Below the pieces are notes generated by a model, which saw only the letters and a list, made by a program, of their open reading frames with translations, searched no databases and had not been told where the DNA came from. Positions 11,410 through 22,383 of a stretch of 64,000 nucleotides of DNA are shown here, in pieces; the stretch's first letter is position 1; each line of letters starts with the position of its first letter. The DNA comes from Grifola frondosa. Taxonomy: Eukaryota; Basidiomycota; Agaricomycetes; Polyporales; Grifolaceae. The stretch lies in NCBI GenBank assembly GCA_001683735.1, contig LUGG01000031.1, positions 434,001 through 498,000 of the forward strand. The letters run 5' to 3'. The position numbers and the translations under genes were made by a program.

Positions 11410-12948
11410 GATGACCCTCACCATTCTTGTTTCTTTTTCTCTACTTGCGCTGGTCGTTACCGCTCGCCCCATTCTGCCCAATGACGCACCGCAGTCGTGA
11501 GTAACAAACTCGCCTGGTTGCGATCTATTTACTATCAATTGACTCTGACCAGGATAAGATCCTCCATCGAGGTCCAGAATGCTGTGCAAGCCATCTTCGA
11601 GTCTCACACTGGGTGAGTGCCCCTCCGTGTATCAGACAACGTGGCCTCTAGCAGGGGTGCACTCAGGGAAGACCACGCCGCCGCACTGCACGTCCCGGGT
11701 TCATTCGTGCTAGGGCTTGTAGCCATAGTACTCCCGTTGTCTCTCTCTGACTATTGCGCAGGCACCCTCCAGATTGCCTGACCTGCGACGGCGAGCAGGA
11801 TGTGCGTATCAGCCTGACCTCATCGGAGGAGCAGGACGCGTACCTCGCCCGCCTCGAAGATCTCGACGCCATCAAGGCTGTCCTGCCTCTCGGCGCGGAC
11901 GGTGCTCCGACAGAAGACGAGAAGCAGCTCTATGAAATCCTCACGAACCTCAAGGACACTGGCAGCCTCAATGACCTCGACGGCGGCGAGAGGCCGCTTC
12001 CGCAAGATGAGCTGTCCGCACACCCCGAGGAAGACGCTGCACTCGACACCGAACCCGTCGACAGTGTGCCGGCGGAAATGCCGCTTCCGGACGCGTTCGC
12101 GTCCCCGCCGCTCGTTGTCCTCGCAGTGTCGTGCGTCGCCGCGCTGCTTACGCTCGTCTTCGTCAGCGCGGGGCTGTACACCGTGCACTATCTGCGCACG
12201 AGCGTGCTCACGTCCGATCTGGCGTGGGAGATGCTGCCGCGCCTCGAGAAGCGCGCCGGGCTCGATGACGATCACAACGACCTCGACGATGATGGATACC
12301 CAGAAGAAAAGAAGGTGCTGTTGATCCCAGGTGCAGAGGCAGATCTCCCGCAAGTCGCAGATGTGGCGCTCGCGGCAGGCGACGAGCCGCGCGACCCCAG
12401 CGAGAAGCCCGCAGCGTCCGATGCGCACGAGCCCGCTCCGGAAGACGAGGATTCCGACGAGAAGTTCCACGACGCGCCAGAGCCCTCGCTACTCTTCGTC
12501 GGCGCGGACGCACCCTCCCCGCCGCGCATCGTCATCGAGACGCACCCGGACCCCGCACTCCTCCCGCTCCCCACCTCCGCCCCGAGCACGCCGCTCCCCA
12601 GCCCCGTCCGCCGCCCGCTCCAGATGCGCGAGGCCGCGCCCGCCTCCCCCGTTTCGCGGCCCGCGTGGTCCCTCCGCGCAGCTGACGCACCGCGCTCGGC
12701 CTCACCCCTTCGCCCTCGCCGTACCACATCCCCGGCGCTCTATTCCCCGACGACGCGCCTGTAGAGCGCCCCCGCGCGCCGCACGCGCGGACGCCGCTCG
12801 ACATCGCGTTCGCGCTGCAGCTGGCCCCGGGCTTGGGCTCGGCGCGGACCCCGCATGGCTCGTGCGCTTCCTCATGGCGATGTTCGGCTGGATGACCGTC
12901 CTCATCGGCGGCGCGCCACGCGAGGGCGCGCGCCGGACGCTGATGTAA
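11410..12948 (+). CDS. Hypothetical single-pass membrane protein (two apparent 1-base deletions near the 3' end)
   Basis: Not assigned to a named family. I recognise it only as the kind of protein conserved among polypores. Residues 1-18 form a signal peptide (LTILVSFSLLALVVTA). An exposed segment with CLTC and acidic stretches follows. The single membrane helix is LVVLAVSCVAALLTLVFV, then YTVHYLR and a long Pro/Ala/Glu-rich cytosolic tail. Introns are about 11499-11551 and 11613-11761. The simple frame stops at 12764. A reading that moves by one base in the C-run 12705-12708 and again near 12830-12832 continues as YHIPGALFPDD, then PLDIAFALQLAPGLG, then LGADPAWLVRFLMAMFGW to a stop at 12948. 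Both shifts are single-base losses in C-rich sequence, so I prefer the long product. The 12764 stop remains possible. Confidence 0.6.
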
Positions 12949-14036
12949 CACTTTGGCTTGGATATGATATCCCGTTTCGCGCGCTCTTGCATTAGTCCAC
13001 ACCAACAGTATATCCTCACTCATCTGCATCGTTCACGACCCACGCGCGTCGCACCGCATCGCATCGCCCGTACGTACTAGCGTACTAGTCGGTTTAGTAC
13101 CGAGTTTCGCCCCGTTCCGTTCCTTCTCGCTCGCATATGCTGTCCCTTACTCCTGTGTGTCCTTTTGTTTGTTCTCAACACTTCTGTTCTTTGGCTGCTA
13201 TCCTATATATGCATGTCCCCCACTCTCCTTCGCTGTACATCACGCATTTCCTTCCTTCTTCGCGCACCTGGATGTCCCCCGCGACCCAGTGCACTTACCT
13301 GTACGTAGCAGTACCACCGGGCACCGCTACCGCAGGCCGCACTGGCCCCGGACAATATACTCCCTGTTACCTTGCACGTCGAATACAAAGCGATGCAACT
13401 GGGCTTGCAAAGCCGCGGCAACACTAGTATGATGAAACAATACCAGTTCTGTCGGAGTGTGATCGCACGTTATGTGGAAACGAAAACAGATGAAACTGAG
13501 AAAGATCGGCCAACTGACGACAAGTCAGCTTTTCTGCAATTACTGTTATGTTCACGTCTACCACCACAACGTCAAACCCGCACATTGTAACCTCACAAGG
13601 CCGAACCGCACATACATACGACAGCAAGCGATCTTTATTGGCAGGGATGTTGCCTTGCAGCACTTGGGGCCGGAGAGACCACTCAAATGCACAGGTGCAT
13701 CAGGTTCTGACCAACTCCCTGTCTGGATAGTATCAAATGCATAGTTAACATTAACAAACGGTGCACTGCGACCGTGCACATGTCTAATATCGTCTGGCCA
13801 CTCCACAGGTGGACAAACAGACTCGGCAAAGCGAATAAACATCACTACAGGCCATGTCAATAACAAGAAAGTAACAAGAGTTGTCACACGTACCACACAG
13901 CTGTATAACCTGTCCGTTTGATGCGAAAGGAAAGGTTGCGATAAGTGTGGGCGAATGTTATACCTGTGGGTTTGAGGATGAAAGATACACTAAGCTATAC
14001 GGTTGCAAAACGAGCCTGCCCGCAAGGATTCTCCGA
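12949..14036. other. intergenic, contains one copy of a dispersed ~300 bp sequence
   Basis: Holds a block at about 13015-13310 that recurs at 17822-18060 (listed separately). A 112-codon frame on the minus strand at 13558-13896 starts with a hydrophobic segment but has no recognisable domain or intron support. I do not call it a gene. Confidence 0.35.
13015..13310. repeat. dispersed repeat copy A
   Basis: Shares ordered blocks with 17822-18060. These include CATCTGCATCGTTCACGAC, ACTAGTCGGTTTAG, CACTCTCCTTCGCT, CACGCATTTCCTTCCTTCTT and CACCTGTACGTAGCAGTA-like segments, with diverged spacers. Both copies lie in the 3' flank of a gene. It has no coding content. Confidence 0.6.
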
Positions 14037-14990
14037 TTAATCAGGGGAATCGGAACCACTAAATCGGACAGAGCTTCCGAAATCTACTGAATTTCCCCCG
14101 TCCGACGTCTGGCGGTGCAACAGGGCCCAATCCTCCGGTTTCATCGCCGTCTGCAAGGCATCTAACAGGTCCGCATCATCTTCTACCTTCTCGCGATATA
14201 GCCGTACATATATCAAAAGCTCGTCTTTGGACTTGCCCTTGTAGAGGTCCAACTCGATCGTCATGTTTTTGTCTGCCAACCAAGAGACTAGAAAATCTAG
14301 GTCTCTTCGGTCGGAGCTGCTCTTCGCGATTGTCTTTGGCCGTGTAGAATCTCTGTTGATGTACCAGCGCTTCATCTTGGTAAGGATAAGCAGACCTGGA
14401 TGGAGGATCTGTAGCACTACAATTTTCTTCAGCCAAAGCTGTTGGATCTCGATGGATTAAGAATGCGCACCTAGGCCAGACTTATGTTCAACGTGAAATA
14501 CAGGGCCTGCAACGACGGGTAGACCGAGCGCTCCAGCAGGTAATGTCTCTATCAAGACATTATCCCTGCTCGCATGAACGAGCTCGTCATCGCGAAGATC
14601 GCCGACAGGCTCCTAATCCCATATTTTAGGTCGGTGACTTCGCCAAAACTCAATTTGGCTGTTGGAGTGACCTTCACATAGTAAAACTTGAAACCGGCCG
14701 AAGCGAATTGCTTATTCAACTCCGAGAGCTGTCCACGCAATTCCTGCATGTTGATGTTCTTCGTTTCGATTAAAACATCTATATCGTAGAGACACCGCGT
14801 TATTATAAAATAGTAGACGAGCATCAAGCAGATTTATCTCAGTTGGTCGAGAGCTCCCCAACAAGGACCATGCGAATCCGCCGATATATGCATGTGGGCA
14901 ATTTAATCTTCCCAAAAGATCTGAGAGATATAACGCAGCAGCGGACTGATCTTCACGGGAGGTGGTAATAGAGATTCGGGAACGAGACAT
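14037..14990 (-). CDS. Nucleotidyltransferase-superfamily-like protein (Agaricomycete family)
   Basis: Starts MSRSRISITTSREDQ. The core is CPHAYIGGFAWSLLGSSRPTE, an intron, then DIDVLIETKNINMQELR. The GGFA(x)...DIDV arrangement is the GS-x9-DxD-like signature of minimal nucleotidyltransferase folds. Then come FKFYYVKVTP, ETLPAGALGLPVVAGP, and after a further intron LQILHPGLLILTKMKRW and DLDFLVSWLADKNM, all known landmarks of this expanded mushroom family. Exons join across about 14773-14836 and two further introns near 14590-14640 and 14425-14490. The biological role and acceptor substrate are unknown. It is divergent from a second, similarly organised gene at 15349. I inferred the fold from motif spelling and not from a search. 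Confidence 0.65.
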
Positions 14991-15348
14991 GCTGCTGTCT
15001 CTCTGTGTCTCTCCGATCAAGAACGGTATATATAATGTACGCCGTAGTGGCACTGCGCTCTCTTGTTTGGCCATGTTTGTTCCTAATCACACCCCGGCGC
15101 CTGGAAGGAGGCTTATGCACTTCGAGTTGTGTGTGTGCTGAAAATCAGACTTTTTCAATTTATATGATTTTTACAACTTGGTTACTGCCTTCACAGTGTG
15201 CAGTTATGATGTGAGTGTTGGGCAAGTTTCTACTTCCTAATCCATCCACATTTTTCCTGCATATTCCCCGCAAAGCGCTTGTGCTGACTAATCGTTGTGT
15301 GGCACTCAAGATCCGGGCGGTGGCAACGACGACTCCTTATCCCGAACC
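14991..15348. other. divergent intergenic region between two nucleotidyltransferase-like genes
   Basis: 358 bp. Holds a TATA-like run near the minus-strand gene (listed separately) and otherwise nothing recognisable. Confidence 0.35.
15027..15036 (-). promoter_or_regulatory. TATA-like element
   Basis: TATATATAAT (written on the plus strand) lies 37 bases upstream of the minus-strand ATG at 14990. The distance is short for a TATA-to-ATG interval but acceptable for a short leader. It is sequence resemblance only. Confidence 0.35.
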
Positions 15349-16208
15349 ATGTTGTCGACCAGTCCTCCCAGTTTCCCGCTTTTCCCCCAGACGTTTGTCC
15401 AAGAGCCAAAGAAGAAGGACATACTTGATTATGACCCCGCTTCAGTAGTCGACATCGCACTTCAAACCCTTCAGACAGCAGGAGTAGAATTGTTGATTGA
15501 GTGGGGTGCCCTGCTCTACCGGCGGATGCATGTTCCTATTATCATCAAGGTGAGTTTTTTGATTATGAACGGATGTATATGTTGTCTGACTGTGTTATAT
15601 AGAACTTCACATATCTGGTGCCGGACGACGATCTGGAAGGCGCCTCAGACATCCTCGCCCGTATCGGGTTGCCGCTATCCCCTCCTCCGCGATTCCTTGT
15701 AAGAGCCGAAGGCGACTTTCAAGCGAAAGGTCGCTTCCATCGGATAACCCGCTCCACGGTACCCTTCTGCGTCCAACATATCGCCCTATTCCCCCTTTCC
15801 TTTTCCTGTCTCCTCCCTTGCGAAATGGAGGAGATGACACCCTCACATATCATTTCGTCGAGATGTTCGACTATCCTTGTTCCTCGTCAAGCCGCCGTCT
15901 ATACCTCCATCCTCCGCACCATGCTTCGATATCCTAAAGCCTGCGCAACTCGAAGAATCCTCGAATCAGACCTTTCGGAGCTGATATGCTACCATCTCCT
16001 CGATCTTCAAGGAGGATATGTTGATCCCGAGGATAATGCGGCGTGGAAGGAACTGGATATATGTGGTCGGCTAGGCCGCGCCACGCCCCTCGTTCATCAG
16101 TGGAGTTGGGATGGCGTGTGGGGTGAAGGCGAAGATTGGATGGGTGATGCGTTAGCCGCTGTTGTTGCTGGAACTGCCGATATTGAGTACCTTCCGAGTA
16201 ATACATGA
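15349..16208 (+). CDS. Hypothetical protein, nucleotidyltransferase-like family of Agaricomycetes
   Basis: Two exons, 15349-15549 and 15603-16208 (53 bp intron, GTGAGT...ATATAG), give 268 residues in phase. Landmarks are TAGVELLIEWGALLYRRM, VPIIIKNFTYLVPDDDLEGA and LARIGLPLSPPPRF. That is the region where related proteins describe a pocket with a small nucleotidyltransferase core, followed by a VPRQAAVYTSILRTMLRYP helix region and an acidic C-terminus. The DxD pair is not as clear as in the divergent neighbour, so catalytic activity is doubtful. No signal peptide or membrane segment was seen. The function is unknown. The head-to-head placement with 14037-14990 suggests local expansion of such genes. 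Confidence 0.6.
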
Positions 16209-16565
16209 TTTTTATATATGCTGTGTGATTAGCATAAGTGCATTTCAAGTCGGGTACGAAAGCCGTAACGTAGGCTCCAGCTGTAATGGTTGAAGGGCGA
16301 GCGATTCGGACTTGTCCTTGAGAACAATCAAGAGCAGATTGCGCTTTCCTTTCAGCTAGGACGGTGCGAATTATTCCTATATTGTTTCTCAAGCTTATTT
16401 TTTGTCTCCAGAACAACGATCACTGACGAACGATCACGACCCTTTGTCAATGCAGAGGGCTCGTTCGTTCAGAGAACCAATAACTGAGCAATCGACGTAC
16501 GTCTAACTGTGAATATTTCCGCGAATTAAAACTTACTCGCACATGTACCTTCTGAAATACAGAAA
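16209..16565. other. intergenic
   Basis: 357 bp between the gene above and the RSC7-like relic. Nothing recognised. Confidence 0.35.
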
Positions 16566-17229
16566 ATGAATACCTCTGTACCAAAAATCGTGATTAAACG
16601 AAGAAGCTTTTCGGACGCAGTTTCATCTTCTCGGAATGCGGCCGCTGCACATACGAGCACCGAAACTCCCCCCAGACGTGGACTCGGTCGAAGGCGATGA
16701 AGAAGGTGACTCAGAAAACGAAGACGCCGATGGAGGGCGACAGGGAGAAAAGGACGCGCCGCTCGGAGGGCCATTCCGAAAGATTCAGGACGAAGTGTAT
16801 GCCATTGAGACGAGTTCGTGACTGGGGATGATCCAACGGGAGACGGGAAGATTGAAATTTTTGGGAATCTGCTTGAAGGTACATGTTCGTTCTCTCCAGC
16901 GTGCATGCAACCGACGCTGCGCGTTCCTCTGGTCTCCGAGACTCGTTACATTACTTTCAAGCACTATCGCAGTAAAATCATCTTCGGTAAGTGTTTCAGC
17001 TCTCCGGAGCCTGAACAGAACGATAACTCAGTCGTACATTTGACAAATAGATGGAAAACGGGTCATGGACGACAACCTACTACGACCACACCATAACAAC
17101 GAACTATCTATATCTACCCTGGACGCTACAGCCGCTACGCGAGGCACAGCCGAACGTGTCGGGGGCAGTGGGGCATCTACAGAGACAAAGCCGGCGGACC
17201 AACAACGACGATCTTCGGTGGTACCGTAA
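16566..17229 (+). pseudogene. Decayed RSC7/Swp82-like gene (chromatin-remodelling complex subunit family)
   Basis: Pieces of the family appear in order but in different frames. They are VPKIVIKRRSFSDA (start), PPDVDSVEGDEEGDSE, PFRKIQDEVYAIE, VTGDDPTGDGKIEIFGNL, then RYMFVLSS, DAARSSGLRDSLHYF and finally KIIFDGKRVMDD. In intact homologues these are joined by a longer central part, for example the segment between GNLL and RYM, and the segment after RDSLHYF. Those segments are missing here. The first frame stops shortly after PPRRGLGRRR, and the acidic block needs a different frame. Intact members belong to the RSC/SWI-SNF remodelers. This copy cannot encode such a protein. The decay includes deletions of several sizes, unlike the single-base losses seen in the intact genes. 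Confidence 0.6.
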
Positions 17230-18392
17230 CAGTGGATCGGGCCTTCACAGCGACGGTCCGCTCAGTGCCATCCCAAGAGCATCCTCTCGCGCGATGGGGT
17301 ATCTGAAGGTAATGCGATGTGGATGATGGCGACTCGCGTCGACGAGCGGGTAAAGCTCTGGAAGGGAGCTGTAAAGCTGGTCGAGGGCGTTGATGGACTC
17401 TTTATGGGAGGTGATGGCACCGAGGCGGATGGCATGCAGAAGCGATGAGTGGACGATGCGCCTGCGGTGAGAGCGTACGAGCCGCATGCGAACCGTATCC
17501 ACCGTAAGCGTACGTCGGTTCTCCCCCCGTCCGCTCGCTCATCCCATCTCATTCGTTCGTTCATCTACCCCAGATAAGATACGTACGCAGCCCACATCCT
17601 TTCGATGACAAGTCGCCCAGAGACAACCAGCAACCCTCGGCGGAACGAAAACCTCGAACGAAACCCGCACTCGCCCCACAACCCTCCCTAACGCTCCATC
17701 GAGCCAGAACATACGGTACGCCGAAATCCCACCTCGACGACACCCACCGAACACTCATTCTATCTTCAGCGAACGCGAACGCCCCATTTTTCCAGATCTC
17801 ACATTATGCACGCCGTGCATCCGCTCATCTGCATCGTTCACGACCTACACGCATCGTTCGCGAGCCGTACGTACGTACGTACATACATACGTAGCGCACT
17901 AGTCGGTTTAGCACTGTGTGCGTCCCGCTGCGGCCGCGCGCCCTCGTTCGTTGGCTGTTACCCACATACACACGCATCCCCACTCTCCTTCGCTATACAC
18001 CACGCATTTCCTTCCTTCTTCGCGCATCCCGTCCTAGGTAGCGCACCTGTACGTAGCAGTAGCAGCCGGACACCGCACACCCGTCCAACACCTCCTTTCC
18101 TCTTCCTCGCACGCTCAGCTCAGCCTAGCCACACCCCACACAACCTCGCACACGCACTCCATACACAACAAACAAAGCAACCACCATCCACATAAAATAC
18201 AGCGCTCGTCCTCTACCGTACGTACACAGTGCGCACAGACGGGGAGAAAGGAACGAGCGTGGGGCGCGCGCGGCAGACAGCTATGCAAGATCTATAAGGA
18301 TACTCTCAACGAGGCGGGAACTGTCCGGTCCGGGCGCGAACGCAACGCAGGCAAAAGAAACGAAAAGCAACACGTGCAGGGGGCTGGCGGGG
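17230..18392. other. intergenic with dispersed repeat copy B
   Basis: Between the relic and the MFS gene's 3' end. A GC-rich stretch at 17245-17500 has open frames on both strands but no recognisable family. The dispersed repeat and a short CGTA-type microsatellite (about 17868-17893) lie in its right half. Confidence 0.35.
17822..18060. repeat. dispersed repeat copy B
   Basis: Second copy of the block at 13015-13310. The same ordered words are separated by diverged spacers. It includes a CGTACGTACGTACGTACATA microsatellite not present at that length in copy A. It sits in the 3' flank of the MFS transporter gene. Confidence 0.6.
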
Positions 18393-20372
18393 TCAGATGT
18401 GCTGCGACCCGCGCCGCGCGGCGAAGAGCGTGCGCGAGACGAGCATGCACGCAAAGCCCGTCACGATGCACACCTGCGGAACGTGTGAGCACGACGCGGA
18501 CGAGAGCAGGGCTGGGTACTCACCCCGGCGAAGACGATCGAGCGCCACCAGTGGAGCGGCCCTGTGCCGAGCAGCGCACCGGAGATGGGCGTGCCCGTCA
18601 GCATCGCGGCGCCCACGACCGAGAACGCGAAGCCCATGCGCACGCTGCGAGCGGCAATGTCAGAGTCAGCCGCGAGCGGAGAGGAGAGGAGAGGAGAGGA
18701 GGCGCACCCGAGCTCGCTGAGGTCCGTACACAGCATCACGAGCAGCGCCGGGATCAACGACACGTCTGCGGCGCAGGTCAGCCATCGCGCAAGGTGAGTG
18801 GGAGGGACGGGCACATACACGCTCCCGACGCGAAGCCAAAGATGAGCCCGACGACGATGACGCCCGCGGACGTCGTCGCGCCGAACATGCCAAAGAGCAC
18901 CGCGCCCGCGGTGAATATGGACGGCACGAGCATGTTGTACACGCCGAGCCTGTCCGCGAGGAACGTGGGGAGCAGCCGCCCTGCCGTGCTCCCTGCGTTC
19001 AGGATCGCGAGCTGCGTGTAAAGTGGGGATGAGCCGAGTGCGCGAGAGTACCTGTGCGTGGGCGACTTACGCAGTAGGTCGTGATGCGGACGTCGACGCC
19101 GTGGTCCACTGCGAACAGCTGCAGGTAGAAGACTGCATTGACAAAATGAGCACGGGGCGTCGCTGGCTACGACAAGGTGCTCACAGGGAACGAATACGCC
19201 GAGGCTGGTGAAGAAGGCTCTGCAAGACCATCAAGGGCCGCACGCGGACAAAATGCGCACAGCACGCCACCGGCAATGGACCACAGGTACGGGGCATCGC
19301 ACACGACGCGCGCGAACGCGTCCCAGTCGAGAGGCGCGCCGCGGCCCTTTGGCGGGAGGCGCGTGCGCATGAGGCCGTTCGCAAGCACGAGCAGCCCGCC
19401 GAGGAGCCCCGCGCTCGCGCGCACGCCGTTGGCGAAGGAGATGGCGGGCGACTGAAAGAGGCGGTTGAGCATTATGGGGAAGACGATGCCGCCGCAGGAG
19501 GCGCCGCTGACGACGATCCCCATGGCGAGGGCGCGACGGCGGCGAAAGTGGTGGGAAACGATGCTGAGGGAAGGCAGGAAGGTCAAGCCGAGACCGAGCC
19601 CCATGCCGAGGCCCTGGGCAAGGAAGACCTGTGGGACGGGAGTTGACGCGGGTGTGTGAGCGGAGCGCGGGGGGGCGTACCTGGTAGTATTTGTCGCGCT
19701 GTGTGAGGGAGAGCATGAAGAGGGAGAAAATGTAGAGGATCGAGCCGGATATTTCCATATAATGGCTGCATGTGGGATTTAGAGGGCACAAATTTGGAGA
19801 CGAATTGCACGCACAAGTAGCCCGCGTCAAAAGCGCGACCCACGAAAACTCCGGGGGCGTACATGAGGAAGAGCTGTAAGCTGCCTATCCAACTGGAGCG
19901 GGGAAGCGTGAGGCAGGGCCGTCAGATTGGAGAGTTGGAAAGAAAAGGCACCTGATGTCGGAAGGCGAGAAGGTGGAGAGGAAGTCGCGGGTGTAGTAAT
20001 CTAGAGTTTGCATCAGACGAGGGCGGTCACGGTTCCGGGAATGAGCTTGCCTTGATAAACACCGAAGGCGTTGATGTAGCTGGGAGACAGAATGTGGGTA
20101 ATGAGAAACGTGGGAAGGCGACGATGGATGAGATACCGACCCGAAAGTGCAAAATTGGACCATCCACCTGGGGAAGAGGACAGGCGTGAGGAATGCAGTG
20201 TCAACGACGGCGAGGGTACTCACGCGCCGGCAATGGTCATCCAAGCGATGGAGCCGCCGTCTGGAGGGATGATCTGAGGGACGTCTGGGACGTCTGGGGG
20301 GTCGAGTGAGTCATTTTTGAAGTGGTGGCTTAGTGCGGAGATGGACTCGGAAGTTTTGTGGGACTCCGCCAT
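18393..20372 (-). CDS. MFS transporter, monocarboxylate transporter (MCT/SLC16)-like
   Basis: The first exon has a hydrophilic N-terminus ending PPDGGSIAWMTIAGA, with the DGG-x-W motif that opens TM1 in fungal MCT-like proteins. Later exons give FGVYQ, YYTRDFLSTFSPSDI, SWIGSLQLFLMYAPG, GMGLGLGLTFLPSLSIVSHHFRRRRALAMGIVVSGASCGGI (read in parts), FYLQLFAVDHGVDVRITTYC, LAILNAGSTAGRLLPTFLADRLG, TPISGALLGTGPLHWWRS and the tail FAARRGSQHI. About eight introns of 50-70 bp are needed. Twelve helices are expected, but I did not delimit each. Family members move monocarboxylates, riboflavin or other small acids with protons, and the substrate here is unknown. One intron holds a GAGAG tandem run (about 18679-18703). 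The stop is the TGA at 18393-18395. Confidence 0.75.
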
Positions 20373-22383
20373 TGTGGCATCTGAGGGGACGCGGAAGACG
20401 CGGTGTTGGCGGGGAGGAGGGGGACTATGAGGACGGAGGTGTGATGGGACATGGAGAGGGATGGGTGAAATAGGGAAGACATATATAGGCGAGAGAGATG
20501 TATTAAAGACAGGAAGGGTCGACAGCTGCAGACAGGGTCGCTGGTTTTAGGGTGATGGGAAAGAGGCGGCGGGTGCAGCTGGTATGCGTCGACCGAATGC
20601 CCGTTCAATTTAGCTTTAACTACAACGCAGCAGTCAGCGCTTCCATCATCCGTTTGCGACAGGTAGATGACCGGAAATGGGTATAGACGTGGGACAGACG
20701 TCGACGGGCTCTTTGTGGCTCGCTCTCCGTCACTCGTCGTCAGTCTCTGTCAATCCGTGTCACACATGCCCGCTCTGGGAATTCGACAGCTACGCTCACC
20801 TCGAATTAGGCATGATATAAACCCTGTTCTGGCCGGGTGCCGTGCCATCTCCCCCATCTGGATTGAGATAGCGGACAAGACCCGCGCACTTCCCGCGCAG
20901 TTTCTTCATCTTCTGACGACCGCCGCCCATCCAGCAGATCAATCTCGACGAGAACGCACCCTTGACAGCCACATCCAGTCCAGCCCCACGGTACTCGTTC
21001 CGGTCAAACCTAATCCTGCCCGCTGCATCGCACAGACCCGAGTACCAACATTTTACAATGCAGCACCGCAACCAACCTGCTGCAGAGTGTACCCAGTCTG
21101 CAAACTGTGAACAAAGAAGGCAGATGTGGCGCAATTTGAGCAATCTCGGTACTGGAGATCCCTTGCACACTCAATCTTAGCAGACGAGTTCTGGCGAGAT
21201 GTCCAACTTGGTGCTATCTATGCTTAATTTTAGCCGCTGCCATAACCGTACGTGCGACCCTGCCACACCAGACTCACCTTATGATACATGTGCATGGCCA
21301 TCCTTCCCATGAGAATATCCCCTTGCGTCTTCTCATCGCCTTATCGTGCGAATCCCCCGTGAACTTCTATTCACGGCCAACCCGGCGCAACTCCTGCCAA
21401 GCTTGCTCCACAGTGCTGCATGCGACGTGGCGACGGCGGCGGCGGCGGCAGTCGAGGAGCATTAATGTGCGCTGCGTTGTCTGCATCCGCTCCTATGACT
21501 GCCGCGAATCTCGAGGGCTGCCATTTAAATTTAAACTAGGACCAAGATCGATGCCCTCCGGCATCCTGTCCATTTACCGTGGTAGCCGGTCAGGGCATTC
21601 CTCCTTCCCGAACCCACCCTGCCACTCCCGTGCGCACTCCTCCCAGCTCTCTTCCGCCGGACAACCGCCGATCCAAGCAGCGTTCGCACTCGTTCTATCA
21701 CGAACCCATCCTCGCGAACTCCTTGGCAAGGTCAGATGCACTTCCACCAACATCTGCGTTTGGCAGGCCCTTGCTCAGGGTCTCGCGCAGGGTCTTGCCT
21801 CCCCGACCTTGCAGATCCCTGCTCGCCATCCCAGTGCACCGGACGGCTCATGCGTTGGGCGCTGGTAGCCACCATGACCTGCAACGGGCACCCACAGCAT
21901 GTGCATTTCATGCAGTGCACTGTGCCGTAGCGTAGCATAGCGTTGGGTGACTTCATTACTCATATATCAGCAAAGACCACATACCGCACCGTATGACCTA
22001 GTGTTCCTGCGTCTCATTAATGCTCCAAAATTTGCACAATTTAATGTGATGCATGTGCATATATCGACGCCACCCGACCAATCGCAATGCCTCCTGCAGG
22101 ACAGTCATATATACGACATTAATGTCAGCCAGCGTTCGCCACGTACCAAACACCCTCGATTCATGAATCCGGCACCATACATGTTACCGAATGCTTCGCT
22201 GTGCTTCGAGGCGATGACACCCAAGAGACACCTCTGGCCAGCAGCACGTAAATGAAACATGCATTAAGAGCTAGTATTGAGAGGAAGAAGGGACGATGTC
22301 CACTGAGGTCACACCCGCATCTTATCTTATCAGATACCTCGGGCTTGCCGAGACTACACCGGGAACACACAGCCAGCCAATCG
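20373..22383. other. gene-poor 2 kb stretch
   Basis: No domain, splice-linked frame or repeat pair was recognised. Several open frames of 60-195 codons exist on both strands in this GC-balanced DNA. None shows family landmarks or consistent splice sites. A (GGC)n run lies near 21432-21450. This could hold diverged or lineage-specific genes, or a non-coding transcript, that I cannot see by eye. Confidence 0.35.
20481..20488 (-). promoter_or_regulatory. TATA-like element upstream of MFS transporter
   Basis: ATATATAG on the plus strand (CTATATAT on the minus strand) lies 109 bases upstream of the ATG at 20372. It is a weak, position-based call. Confidence 0.3.

Noticed and set aside
11820..12470. 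216-codon antisense frame within the membrane protein gene
   Set aside because: It is the shadow of a GC3-rich coding exon. The sense frame has signal peptide, membrane helix and intron support.
13558..13896. 112-codon minus-strand frame with a hydrophobic start, possible secreted protein
   Set aside because: No domain, no intron support, no cleavage-site context, and the downstream residues look random. It is kept only as a note.
21281..21868. 195-codon plus-strand frame in the gene-poor stretch
   Set aside because: Low-complexity Arg/Ser/Pro text, overlapping frames on both strands of similar length, and no family landmark.
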